Source: Pseudomonas sp. MWU13-2100 (GTDB taxonomy: Bacteria; Pseudomonadota; Gammaproteobacteria; Pseudomonadales; Pseudomonadaceae). From it: a DNA stretch of 64,000 bases. The notes below the pieces were generated by a model. That model was given only the letters and a program-made list of their open reading frames with translations, made no database searches and was not told where the DNA came from. The DNA lies in NCBI RefSeq assembly GCF_023242365.1, contig NZ_JALLIX010000012.1, positions 62,001 through 126,000 of the forward strand, written 5' to 3'. This document shows positions 28,065-35,717 of the stretch, piece after piece; position 1 is the stretch's first letter, and every line of letters begins with the position of its first letter. The position numbers and the translations under genes are program-made.

Positions 28065-28652
28065 TCAGCTGCGCACGAAGACCATAAGTGGGGCGTAATC
28101 GCCGGCATCGGCGTCACGGAGGGACTGGATATAGCGATCACGGACCTCATTGGTCGAAACCAGATTCCCATTACCCCAGGAGAAATCAAGGCAACCGCAC
28201 TGCCTTAGAAGTGCATCGGTCATGTAACGAGCATGGCGGCCATTTCCGTTTGGGGAGGGGTGTATCGACACGAGCTGGTGATGAAAACGAGCCGCTATCT
28301 CATCAGGTGTGAACGTCTTGTTCTCTACCCAGTACGCCACATTGCCCAGGAGCTGATTCAGCTTGATCGAGATCTGTATCGGATCGCAGCCGATATTTTT
28401 TTCAGTTCTGCGGAATGTGCCAGCCCAGTTCCATGTGTCGCTGAACATCTTCTTGTGAAGGTCGCGGCAGAAGTGTTCGTTTAGCACATCAAGCTTTTTC
28501 TGGCGATTCTGCCACTGCCTGGCCTTGAGCAGGTTTTCTGCTTCCCACTCGTCAAGCTCGCCCTGGGTACTGATGTGTTTTGGCTTGAGACCTGCGGCTT
28601 CGTCATGGTCGAGAGGGGTTTGCCCGGGTTTCAGTTCGAGTTCTACCGCCAT
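28065..28652 (-). CDS. Mobile mystery protein B (Fic domain)
   Basis: This 195-residue protein matches the mobile mystery protein B group of the Fic/Doc superfamily, whose members attach nucleotide or phosphate groups to target proteins. The active-site loop is HPSPNGNGRHAR, versus the general HPFx(D/E)GNGRxxR: histidine and the GNGR anion loop are kept, but the Mg-binding acidic residue is Asn and Phe is Ser. An N-terminal helix ELDEWEAENLLKA resembles the autoinhibitory helix of other Fic proteins. ATG 28652 overlaps the upstream HTH gene by 10 bp; GTG 28664 is an alternative start. Toxin function is inferred from the pairing. Confidence 0.88.
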   Translation of the reverse strand: MAVELELKPGQTPLDHDEAAGLKPKHISTQGELDEWEAENLLKARQWQNRQKKLDVLNEHFCRDLHKKMFSDTWNWAGTFRRTEKNIGCDPIQISIKLNQLLGNVAYWVENKTFTPDEIAARFHHQLVSIHPSPNGNGRHARYMTDALLRQCGCLDFSWGNGNLVSTNEVRDRYIQSLRDADAGDYAPLMVFVRS

Positions 28653-29107
28653 AGTCGAGCCCACGCTCCAGCCAGCAGTTCCTGGCGCCGTTCAGTTACC
28701 TTGCGCTCGATGAATGAGTCGGACGGGCGCTGGTCTTCAAGGGCCATCATGTGCGACCCCCCCATGACCTCTTTCCGAGCCAACAATTCTGCGCGCTCTT
28801 CGACCATGTCATGCAAAGGCTTCTTCGGTTTCAGTGCATAGACCAGCTCGCAGTCCAGCCCGTTGGCCAGTTTCCTCAGTTGACCGAGGGTAATTCGGTC
28901 ATCTGCCTCCGATTGCTCGGATTTTTGAAGCGTAGCGGGCGCCACGCCGAGCAGAGCAGCCTGACTGCGTACAGTTCTGCCCAGGGATTCTCGAATCGAG
29001 CGCAGCCAGCCACCACGAGGGGTAGTTTTCCCTTTGAGGGTTACGAAGGGCTCGAGAGCCCGTTCCACCTGAGCCAGGCGCAGGTGGCTGAGTGAGGGAT
29101 TACGCAT
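28643..29107 (-). CDS. Mobile mystery protein A (HTH regulator/antitoxin)
   Basis: This 154-residue protein matches mobile mystery protein A, always found beside protein B. A helix-turn-helix spans about residues 50-95 (RSQAALLGVAPATLQKSEQSEADDRITLGQLRKLANGL). Strong AAGGAG lies before ATG 29107. The gene reads into the Fic gene with overlapping ends, so the two are made together. Palindromic GCCTATAGGC boxes just upstream suggest that it represses its own promoter. The pair is known from scattered chromosomal and mobile locations; whether A neutralises B biochemically I cannot tell from sequence. Confidence 0.88.
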   Translation of the reverse strand: MRNPSLSHLRLAQVERALEPFVTLKGKTTPRGGWLRSIRESLGRTVRSQAALLGVAPATLQKSEQSEADDRITLGQLRKLANGLDCELVYALKPKKPLHDMVEERAELLARKEVMGGSHMMALEDQRPSDSFIERKVTERRQELLAGAWARLWR

Positions 29108-29126
29108 AAGATCTCCTTTTTTAACA

Positions 29127-29169
29127 GCCTATAAGCTGTCAAAATAGGCATTTATGTATGCCTATAGGC
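29127..29169 (-). promoter_or_regulatory. Double palindromic operator GCCTATAGGC upstream of mobile mystery protein A
   Basis: A perfect GCCTATAGGC (29160-29169) and a near copy GCCTATAAGC (29127-29136) have centres 33 bp apart, three helical turns. A wider dyad ATAGGCAT-N6-ATGCCTAT (29144-29165) shares the first site. These lie 20-62 bp upstream of the start codon and probably cover the promoter. Confidence 0.65.
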
Positions 29170-29340
29170 TAACAATTTTGACAATGGCTTGTGTGTGAAG
29201 GCTGGTGCCGGTGGCTCTGTGCAGTCCTGCGGCGCATCAAGGAGACCCCAGAGCCCCAACTTTACGAAAACGATGGAAGTAGGCGTGACGCTCGTTTCCA
29301 CCACGGCGCGTTTCGCATGCTACGTGGCTGTTCTCCCTCC

Positions 29341-29506
29341 GGCAGCATATGAGGAACATCTTGCAGCCTGATCCAGGGCTGATTGTTCCAGTGCAGCAGG
29401 CTGAGAGACATTTCGGGCCTTCTCTCTGGCAGCATATGGGGCGATATCTTGCAGCCTGATCCGCAGTTGATTATTCCAGTGCAGCAAGCTGAGGGATATT
29501 TCGGGC
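29341..29506. repeat. Two diverged direct repeats of about 79 bp
   Basis: Copy 1 (29341-29418) and copy 2 (29428-29506) both begin GGCAGCATATG and end TTCGGGC, with about 80% identity by eye and a one-base indel. Read leftward, both can encode SLSLLHWNNQ..IRLQD with several synonymous differences. The surrounding gap 29108-29553 has no convincing gene. Confidence 0.75.
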
Positions 29507-29553
29507 GGGCACAGCAAACTCAGGATGAGGTGTTCGTAGCATTGGGCGTTTTA

Positions 29554-30117
29554 TTATCTTTCGTGGCAGATAACTTCCGTACTTGGGGCGGTGTCCTTGT
29601 CGGAGGGCAACTCGCATTGCAACTTCAGGCCTTCTTGAGGTAAAGCCCTGTTCCCACGTTCGAAGCCCCATCCCCGGACCCATTGGTTATTGTGCTCGAA
29701 CTGGATTTGTAGTCGGCTCGCAGGTGTATCACCACGCAGCGGATTTTCGGCGGCTTGGTCACGGCTTCTTGGTGTAGGTGTCTCGTCGATTTCTGCTTCG
29801 GGTAGATCAACCTCGAAGGGGTAGAAATAAAACCCCCCTTTTGCATTGGTGTAGGTTAATTCTGAGACGCTTACCACGAATTTGAATTGCCTACGCGTCC
29901 GCAGCGTTGTCGTCTGAGCGACCGCGTGGGCTATCAGGTATTGCAGAGGGGTGGTGGTTTCCCGTGGGACTTCGGTAATGACCCGGACCCTCATATTCTC
30001 AACAGGTTGGCTGTCCTTTAGGACGGTTCCCGAGACTTCGGGGACCTTGATCTTGCTCGCGCAACCGACGATCAAAAGTAGCGAAGTGAAGATGAGAAGT
30101 TTTGCTGTTTTTTTCAT
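29554..30117 (-). CDS. Orphan lipoprotein of unknown function
   Basis: This is a 187-residue protein with a clear lipoprotein signal: MKKTAKLLIFTSLLLIVGC, lipobox LIVGC, acylated Cys19. The mature part begins with VSGTVLKDSQPVENMRVRV and later TNAKGGFYFYP. This is the pattern of a small carboxypeptidase-regulatory-like beta domain (GxVxxxgxPvxgaxVxv ... T~~~G~F~f). The C-terminal half is rich in Arg/Glu/Asp and contains NNQWVRGWGFERGNR. I do not recognise a named family. There is no Shine-Dalgarno sequence before ATG 30117 and the base composition is less G+C-rich than its neighbours, both fitting recent acquisition. Confidence 0.7.
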   Translation of the reverse strand: MKKTAKLLIFTSLLLIVGCASKIKVPEVSGTVLKDSQPVENMRVRVITEVPRETTTPLQYLIAHAVAQTTTLRTRRQFKFVVSVSELTYTNAKGGFYFYPFEVDLPEAEIDETPTPRSRDQAAENPLRGDTPASRLQIQFEHNNQWVRGWGFERGNRALPQEGLKLQCELPSDKDTAPSTEVICHER

Positions 30118-30415
30118 GAATATTGAAACTGGATTTCAATGAGCAGTCATTAAACGGGCGAGGGCTGGCTTGGCCGATGGCGTCCCTTACAGTAGGTGAC
30201 GGTAATTTTAGAGTAATAGATGGACGTCGCATGTTCTATTAGGCAATAAGAGCCGTGAACATATCACCGGAAATATTGTAACGATTGATGTTTCCGACGG
30301 GCATCGGCAAACAGGTTTACTCAGGCGCAGTGTTGCGAGGAATCAAGATTCCCAGCGCGAGCAATCGAACGGCAACCCATTGCTCCCGCATAGAGCAGGA
30401 GCGGGCAATGAAACG
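30118..30415. other. Non-coding gap with solo REP arm and ubiK-distal hairpin
   Basis: No gene is supported in 298 bases. GGGCTGGCTTGGCCGATGGC (about 30160-30179) resembles a single REP arm. ATTGCTCCCGC (30379-30389) partly pairs with GCGGGCAAT (30401-30409) just downstream of the leftward ubiK stop and may end that transcript. The sequence between them is A+T-richer than the backbone. Confidence 0.5.
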
Positions 30416-30676
30416 TCACTCCACTGGTGGATTCAACCTCGCCTCCAGCTCCGCCACCTTCGCCTCCAGACTCTCCAACCGTGCCCGCGTGCGCGCCAAC
30501 ACCACCATCTGGCTGTCGAACTCCTCGCGGCTGACCAGGTCCAGCTTGCTGAAGCCGCTCTGCAACAGCACCTTGAACTGACTTTCGAATTCCTGGCGGG
30601 GCAGGGGTGTTTCACCGCTGAACAAACGGGAGGCGTGGCCGCTCAGGGCATCGAGGAAAGCTTTGGGCGCAAGCAT
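30416..30676 (-). CDS. ubiK: UbiK family ubiquinone biosynthesis accessory factor
   Basis: This is an 86-residue protein with the BMFP/UbiK pattern: an amphipathic N-terminal half (GHASRLFSGETPLPRQEFESQFKVLLQSGFSKLDLVSREEF) and a C-terminal coiled coil (LARTRARLESLEAKVAELEARL). UbiK binds UbiJ and lipids and aids aerobic ubiquinone assembly. Its place next to glnK-amtB is the normal pseudomonad backbone. Normally comM follows closely, which shows where the accessory DNA was added. The promoter must lie within the 416-bp glnK control region, on the opposite strand. Confidence 0.9.
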   Translation of the reverse strand: MLAPKAFLDALSGHASRLFSGETPLPRQEFESQFKVLLQSGFSKLDLVSREEFDSQMVVLARTRARLESLEAKVAELEARLNPPVE

Positions 30677-30766
30677 GGCTAAGGTTCCGGAAACAGATTA
30701 CCAACCAGTGTACCACGCAGTGTCTATAGTCATTTCCATGGGGGCGGGCGCACGGTTTTCGCGCAT

Positions 30767-30783
30767 TGCGCCAGTGCGGTGCG
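30767..30783. promoter_or_regulatory. NtrC-like site TGCGCC-N5-GGTGCG
   Basis: This dyad matches the NtrC consensus TGCACC-N5-GGTGCA except at one position in each half, symmetrically. A second overlapping dyad with TGCGCA...TGTGCG follows at 30780-30798. The distance of about 110 bp to the sigma-54 promoter at 30872 is normal for an enhancer. Confidence 0.6.
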
Positions 30784-30871
30784 CACCGTTGTTGTGCGTA
30801 TAGCCGGGGCGCAACGTGCTTTTTCACCCATCACAGCGGCCAAGGGACTGAAAACGTTGGTTTTTATGGAG

Positions 30872-30890
30872 CTGGCAAGCTTTCTGCTTA
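30872..30890 (+). promoter_or_regulatory. Sigma-54 promoter for glnK-amtB
   Basis: CTGGCAAG...CTGCTTA has GG (30874-30875) and GC (30886-30887) separated by exactly ten bases, as RpoN -24/-12 elements require. The leader to glnK would be about 190 nt. The remaining sequence of the 30677-31092 gap shows no gene. Confidence 0.65.
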
Positions 30891-30927
30891 GTTGCCAGTG
30901 ACCCATGCACTGATGCAGTCGCTGTGA

Positions 30928-31431
<504 letters not shown>

Positions 31432-31465
31432 GCCGCCAAACCCCAACGCCCCAGGAGAAAACAAT

Positions 31466-32806
31466 ATGACTCTGCGTAAATTCGCAGGGCTAGGAGCCCT
31501 GTTGTCCCTCGTAATGCCAGCCTTGGCCATGGCGGCGGACCCGGTACCTGCTCCAGTCCTCAATTCCGGTGATACCAGCTGGATGCTGACCTCGACAGCC
31601 CTGGTGCTGTTCATGACTATTCCGGGCCTCGCGCTGTTCTACGGCGGTATGGTGCGCTCGAAAAACATTCTTTCCGTGATGATGCAGTGCTTCGCCATTA
31701 CCGGTCTGATCACCATTCTGTGGTTCATTTATGGCTACAGCATGGCGTTCGACACCACCGGGATGGAAGCCAACGTCGTCAACTACAACTCCTTCGTCGG
31801 TAGCCTGGCCAAGGCCTTCCTCGCGGGCATAACGCCGGCCAGCATCACCGGACCGACGTCGCTGTTCCCCGAGTCGGTGTTCGTCACCTACCAGATGACC
31901 TTCGCCATCATCACCCCGGCGCTGATCGTCGGTGCCTTCGCCGAACGTATGAAGTTCTCCGCGATGCTGGTGTTCATGGGCGTGTGGTTCACTCTGGTCT
32001 ATGCGCCGATTGCGCATATGGTCTGGAGCGGTCCGGGTTCCCTGCTGGGCGACTGGGGCGTACTCGACTTCGCCGGCGGCACCGTGGTGCACATCAACGC
32101 CGGTGTTGCTGGCCTGGTAGCCTGCCTGGTACTGGGCAAGCGCAAAGGTTTCCCGAGCACCCCGATGGCGCCACACAACCTCGGTTACACCCTGGTGGGC
32201 GCGGCCATGCTGTGGGTCGGCTGGTTCGGCTTCAACGCCGGTTCCGCCGCCGCAGCCAACGGCACCGCCGGCATGGCGATGCTGGTCACCCAGATCGCTA
32301 CCGCTGCCGCCGCACTGGGCTGGATGTTCGCCGAGTGGCTGACCCACGGTAAACCAAGTGCCCTGGGCATCGCTTCGGGCGTGGTTGCCGGTCTGGTCGC
32401 CATTACCCCGGCTGCCGGCACCGTCGGCCCTATGGGCTCGCTGATCATCGGCCTGGCGGCCGGTGTGGTGTGCTTCTTCTGCGCTACCACCCTGAAACGC
32501 AAACTGGGCTATGACGACTCCCTGGACGCCTTCGGCGTGCACGGTATCGGCGGTATGCTCGGCGCGATCCTCACCGGTGTGTTCGCCGCACCGTCCATGG
32601 GCGGCTTCAACACTGCCACCACCGACATCGCCGCACAAGTCTGGATCCAGTGCAAAGGCGTCGGCTTCACCGTCATCTACACGGCGATCGTCACCTTCAT
32701 CATCCTCAAGGTGCTGGATGCCGTGATGGGGCTGCGTGCGACCGACGAAGAAGAGTCGGTGGGCCTGGACCTGGCGCAACACAACGAGCGCGGTTACAAC
32801 TTGTAA
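31466..32806 (+). CDS. amtB: Ammonium transporter AmtB
   Basis: This is a 446-residue channel of the Amt/MEP/Rh family. It has an N-terminal signal-like segment (ending ALAMA-ADPVP), then about eleven membrane helices. Family segments include LALFYGGMVRSKN, the periplasmic entry region, IAHMVWSGPGSLLGDWGVLDFAGGTVVHINAG (pore histidine region) and FGVHGIGGMLGAILTGVFA (second pore histidine). CAGGAGAAAAC precedes ATG 31466. It is co-transcribed with glnK and closed by a strong terminator. Confidence 0.97.
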   Translation: MTLRKFAGLGALLSLVMPALAMAADPVPAPVLNSGDTSWMLTSTALVLFMTIPGLALFYGGMVRSKNILSVMMQCFAITGLITILWFIYGYSMAFDTTGMEANVVNYNSFVGSLAKAFLAGITPASITGPTSLFPESVFVTYQMTFAIITPALIVGAFAERMKFSAMLVFMGVWFTLVYAPIAHMVWSGPGSLLGDWGVLDFAGGTVVHINAGVAGLVACLVLGKRKGFPSTPMAPHNLGYTLVGAAMLWVGWFGFNAGSAAAANGTAGMAMLVTQIATAAAALGWMFAEWLTHGKPSALGIASGVVAGLVAITPAAGTVGPMGSLIIGLAAGVVCFFCATTLKRKLGYDDSLDAFGVHGIGGMLGAILTGVFAAPSMGGFNTATTDIAAQVWIQCKGVGFTVIYTAIVTFIILKVLDAVMGLRATDEEESVGLDLAQHNERGYNL

Positions 32807-32822
32807 ACGCAGCAAAAAAAAC

Positions 32823-32847
32823 TGCCCGGCTTGCCGGGCATTTTTTT
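32823..32847 (+). terminator. Rho-independent terminator after amtB
   Basis: TGCCCGGC and GCCGGGCA form an 8-bp stem with a TT loop, followed by seven T residues (32841-32847). Confidence 0.95.
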
Positions 32848-33018
32848 GCCTGGAGTTTGTCATTGAAAAAGGCACTGAAAGGATTTATCCAAAGGCATTA
32901 CGGCCAAAACCCCAGGGCGTTTTTGTAAGGGCCGATTGCTTACAGCAAAGCAAGAGTATTAGGCGCTTTGCTTTTTTCCACAGCGCGCTAGAATGCGCGC
33001 CGAAGGGCGGAGAACTGT

Positions 33019-33444
33019 ATGTGGCAACAGACCCTGATTACCTTGCGGGCCAGGCCCCGGGGTTTTCATTTGGTGACCCAGGAGTTGCTCGACGGTTTGC
33101 CTGGGCTCCAGGCATGCCAGGTCGGCCTGTTGCATTTGTGGCTGCAGCATACCTCGGCCTCGTTGACCATCAACGAGAATGCCGATCCGGTGGTCCGTCG
33201 CGACTTCGAGCGTTTTTTCAACCGGCTGGTACCCCAGGTCAAGGCCGATTATGAACACAACGACGAAGGCGCGGACGATCTGCCGGCGCACTTCAAGGCC
33301 AGTTTGCTTGGCTGTCAGCTGACTTTGCCGGTCACGGCGGGACGGTTGGCCCTGGGTAGCTGGCAAGGTGTCTATCTGGGCGAGCACCGGGATCATGGCG
33401 GTGCTCGTAAAGTCCTTGCCACCCTTTACGGTGATGGGGCATAA
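33019..33444 (+). CDS. YjbQ family protein (UPF0047; thiamine-phosphate synthase-like)
   Basis: This is a 141-residue single-domain UPF0047/YjbQ protein. The conserved segments [21 protein letters not shown] and [17 protein letters not shown] include the family's signature histidines and the QGVYLxExR motif. Some members show weak thiamine-phosphate synthase activity, but the physiological role is unsettled. It stands alone between the amtB terminator and sutA. ATG 33019 follows GGGCGGAG. Confidence 0.9.
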   Translation: MWQQTLITLRARPRGFHLVTQELLDGLPGLQACQVGLLHLWLQHTSASLTINENADPVVRRDFERFFNRLVPQVKADYEHNDEGADDLPAHFKASLLGCQLTLPVTAGRLALGSWQGVYLGEHRDHGGARKVLATLYGDGA

Positions 33445-33546
33445 GCCGCTGGTATGCAGCGGATGTTGAATTTTTTCTGGCAGCCTTCGACAGTCGGCGT
33501 AGCTGGGCTATAACTAATCTGCTTTTCGCAAGTCATGAGGTAGAAC

Positions 33547-33876
33547 ATGAGCGACGATGATCTGGAAAACGACGACCTCGAGGTCGGTGAAGACGACGAA
33601 ACCGAAGAAGGTCTGGAAGCGGCAGCTGAAGACGTAGACGTTGCCGACGACGACGGCGCTGATGCGCCGGTACCCACCGCCAAAGGCAAGGCCAAGGCGG
33701 CGGTGTCGGTTGACGAACTACCGAGTGTTGAAGCCAAGAACAAGGAACGCGATGCCCTGGCCAAAGCCATGGAAGAGTTTCTTGCGCGTGGCGGCAAGGT
33801 GCAGGAAGTCGAGGCCAATGTGGTGGCCGATCCCCCCAAGAAGCCGGATAACAAATACGGCAGCCGGCCTATCTGA
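33547..33876 (+). CDS. sutA: SutA, RNA polymerase-binding regulator of slow growth
   Basis: This is a 109-residue protein with a strongly acidic, probably disordered N-terminus (residues 2-38, nearly half Asp/Glu), a central helix-forming part (VDELPSVEAKNKERDALAKAMEEFLARGGKVQEVE) and a short polar tail ending in DNKYGSRPI. This matches Pseudomonas SutA, which contacts RNA polymerase and raises transcription of ribosomal and maintenance genes during starvation. TGAGGTAG lies upstream of ATG 33547 and a good terminator follows. The family is restricted to pseudomonads and close relatives, supporting the host assignment. Confidence 0.9.
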   Translation: MSDDDLENDDLEVGEDDETEEGLEAAAEDVDVADDDGADAPVPTAKGKAKAAVSVDELPSVEAKNKERDALAKAMEEFLARGGKVQEVEANVVADPPKKPDNKYGSRPI

Positions 33877-33904
33877 GTCTCAGCGCCGGGTTTGTGCTTT
33901 GTTG

Positions 33905-33933
33905 AAAAAGCCCGCCGTCGCCGCGGGCTTTTT
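33905..33933. terminator. Terminator after sutA
   Basis: AAAAAGCCCGC (33905-33915) pairs with GCGGGCTTTTT (33923-33933). It lies 28 bp past the sutA stop. Confidence 0.93.
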
Positions 33934-33965
33934 CATGGCTCCTGATTGGGCAGGGGCGGCGGGTC

Positions 33966-34098
33966 TGTGGCGAGCGGGCTTGCCCGCGCTGGGCTGCGAA
34001 GCGGCCCTAAAACCTGCGAATCCGGTGCCTCAGGCAGGCCGAGGTGGTCGGTTTTACGACTGCTACGCAGCCGAGCGCGGGCAAGCCCGCTCGCCACA
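33966..34098. repeat. REP pair, GGCGAGCGGGCTTGCCCGCGC type
   Basis: The outer arms TGTGGCGAGCGGGCTTGCCC and its mirror ending ...GCTCGCCACA enclose inner arms GGCCCTAAAACC / GGTTTTACGACTGC. Nearly identical elements occur at 44821 and 58396. Confidence 0.88.
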
Positions 34099-34111
34099 CC
34101 ACAAGTGTTAC

Positions 34112-34819
34112 TCAGGCAGGGCTGTTCCAGCCGGCCAGCAGTGCCGGCAACTCGGCCAGGCTGCGAACCTGCGCATCCGGCTGCCGTTCCGCCTCCCAGG
34201 CCTTGCCCGTGGGGTTGTACCAGATCGCCCGCAGACCGGCCTGCTGGGCCCCGGCGATGTCGTCCCCAGGGTGATCGCCGATATGCACCGCCGCGCCGGC
34301 CGGGACATTTCCGCCGCGCACCAGGGCTTCGTGGAACAGCCGTGAGTCCGGCTTGGCAATACCGATGTCTTCGGCACACAGCGCAAAGCGGAAATAGTCG
34401 GCGAGCCCGAGGCGACGGACATCGGCATTGCCATTGGTGACCACCCCCAGGGCAAAGGAGCGGCCCAGGGCCTGCAGGGTCGGCTCGACCTCCGGAAACA
34501 CGGCGATCTGGTGGCGGGCATGGATAAATACCTCGAAACTCTCCTCCGCCAGGCGCGAAGCCTGCTCGTGCGAGTAACCGGCCTCTTCCAGGGCATGGAA
34601 CAGCACCCGCCGACGCAAGGCGCTGATGCGGTGCTTGAGCGTCGGCTCCTTGAGCAGCACCCGTTCGCGGATCGCCCAGAGGTGTTCCACCGGTACGCCG
34701 CCCAGGTCCGGTGCATGCTCGGCCAGCCATTCACGCAAAACGGTCTCCGCGCTGTGGATCACCGGCGCGGTATCCCACAGGGTATCGTCAAGGTCGAAGG
34801 TGATCAGCTGAATCGTCAT
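34112..34819 (-). CDS. HAD-superfamily phosphatase YigB (FMN phosphatase-like)
   Basis: This is a 235-residue HAD-IA hydrolase. Motif I is TFDLDDTLWDT with both nucleophile aspartates; motif II is VVTNGN, motif III the lysine in IAKPDS, and motif IV GDHPGDDIAGA. The cap is the helical C1 type (residues 20-100). In E. coli the gene after xerC is yigB, which encodes an FMN/ribitol phosphatase, and here the order dapF-DUF484-xerC-yigB is the same. Its ATG overlaps the xerC stop by one base (TAATG), so the two are translationally coupled. Confidence 0.9.
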   Translation of the reverse strand: MTIQLITFDLDDTLWDTAPVIHSAETVLREWLAEHAPDLGGVPVEHLWAIRERVLLKEPTLKHRISALRRRVLFHALEEAGYSHEQASRLAEESFEVFIHARHQIAVFPEVEPTLQALGRSFALGVVTNGNADVRRLGLADYFRFALCAEDIGIAKPDSRLFHEALVRGGNVPAGAAVHIGDHPGDDIAGAQQAGLRAIWYNPTGKAWEAERQPDAQVRSLAELPALLAGWNSPA

Positions 34820-35715
34820 TACTCACTGTCCTTGCTGCGTTTTGCCCGGGGATGGGCGCTGTCATAGACGGTTGCCAGGTGCTGGAAGTCCAGGTGGGTG
34901 TAGATCTGCGTGGTCTTGATGTCCGAGTGGCCGAGCAGCTCCTGCACGGCGCGCAGATCTTGGGACGACTCCAGCAGGTGACTGGCGAAGGAGTGCCGGA
35001 GCATGTGCGGGTGCAGGTTCTGCCCCAGTTCGCGCTCGCCGGCGGCCTTGACCCGCAGTTGAATGGCCCGGGGGCCGAGGCGGCGGCCTTGCTGGCTGAC
35101 AAACACGGCATCGTCCGCCGGGTTGCTCAGGGCCCGCAATGGCAGCCAGCTCTGCAAGGCTTCCCGGGCTTTGCGGCCGACCGGCAGGACGCGGGTCTTG
35201 CTGCCTTTGCCGTGGACCTGCACCAGGCCGTCAGCCAGGTCCAGTTGTTCCAGATCGAGTCCGGCCAGCTCCGACAGGCGCAGGCCCGAGGAGTAGAACA
35301 GCTCGAGAATGGCCTGGTCGCGACGGGCAATAAAGTCGTCCTCCACCCCGCCATCCAGCAGTTGCAGGGCGCGGTCGGTGTCCAGGGTCTTGGGCAGGCG
35401 GCGTTCGCCCTTGGGCGGTGCCAGGCCGGTGGCCGGGTCGTGAGTGCACAGGCCTTCGCGGTTGAGGTACAGGTACAGCCCGCGCACCGCCGAAAGCAGC
35501 CGGGCCAGGCTGCGGGAGGACTGGCCCTGCTGGTGCAGGCGGGCGATCAGGCGGCGCAGGCGCTGGATATCCAGGGCGCTCCAGCTGTCGATCTGTTCCT
35601 TGGCGCAAAAGCCCAGGACCTTGTTCAAGTCGCGGCGATAGGCTTGCAGCGTATGGGGCGACACCTGGCGCTCACTGCGCAGGTGCTCGCAGTAGGCGTC
35701 CAGCTGTCGCTCCAT
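34819..35715 (-). CDS. xerC: Tyrosine recombinase XerC
   Basis: This is a 298-residue tyrosine recombinase. It has an N-terminal SAM-like core-binding domain (residues 5-90, [22 protein letters not shown]) and a catalytic domain with the RHRRY set: Arg in [13 protein letters not shown], the Lys in [44 protein letters not shown] with the nucleophile Tyr. XerC acts with XerD at dif to resolve chromosome dimers. It starts two bases after the DUF484 stop. Being in its normal backbone place, it is the housekeeping recombinase and not a phage integrase. Confidence 0.96.
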   Translation of the reverse strand: MERQLDAYCEHLRSERQVSPHTLQAYRRDLNKVLGFCAKEQIDSWSALDIQRLRRLIARLHQQGQSSRSLARLLSAVRGLYLYLNREGLCTHDPATGLAPPKGERRLPKTLDTDRALQLLDGGVEDDFIARRDQAILELFYSSGLRLSELAGLDLEQLDLADGLVQVHGKGSKTRVLPVGRKAREALQSWLPLRALSNPADDAVFVSQQGRRLGPRAIQLRVKAAGERELGQNLHPHMLRHSFASHLLESSQDLRAVQELLGHSDIKTTQIYTHLDFQHLATVYDSAHPRAKRSKDSE

Positions 35716-35717
35716 GG

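Noticed and set aside
29137..29142. TTGACA (leftward) as -35 box of the mobile mystery operon
   Set aside because: A -10 element at normal spacing would fall on the ribosome site, so it cannot serve; the real promoter is probably further upstream.
29189..29371. Rightward 60-residue open frame in the island gap
   Set aside because: No start signal, no family resemblance and low-complexity composition; it overlaps one copy of the direct repeat.
29383..29643. Rightward 86-residue open frame across the direct repeats
   Set aside because: It overlaps the end of the lipoprotein gene, has no ribosome site, and its content is explained by the repeat sequence.
30612..30827. Leftward 71-residue frame between ubiK and glnK
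   Set aside because: It covers the NtrC-like site, overlaps the ubiK start and has no recognisable protein features.
34819..35715. Considering the tyrosine recombinase as the integrase of a mobile element
   Set aside because: It lies in the conserved dapF-DUF484-xerC-yigB order and has XerC length and motifs, so it is the housekeeping gene.
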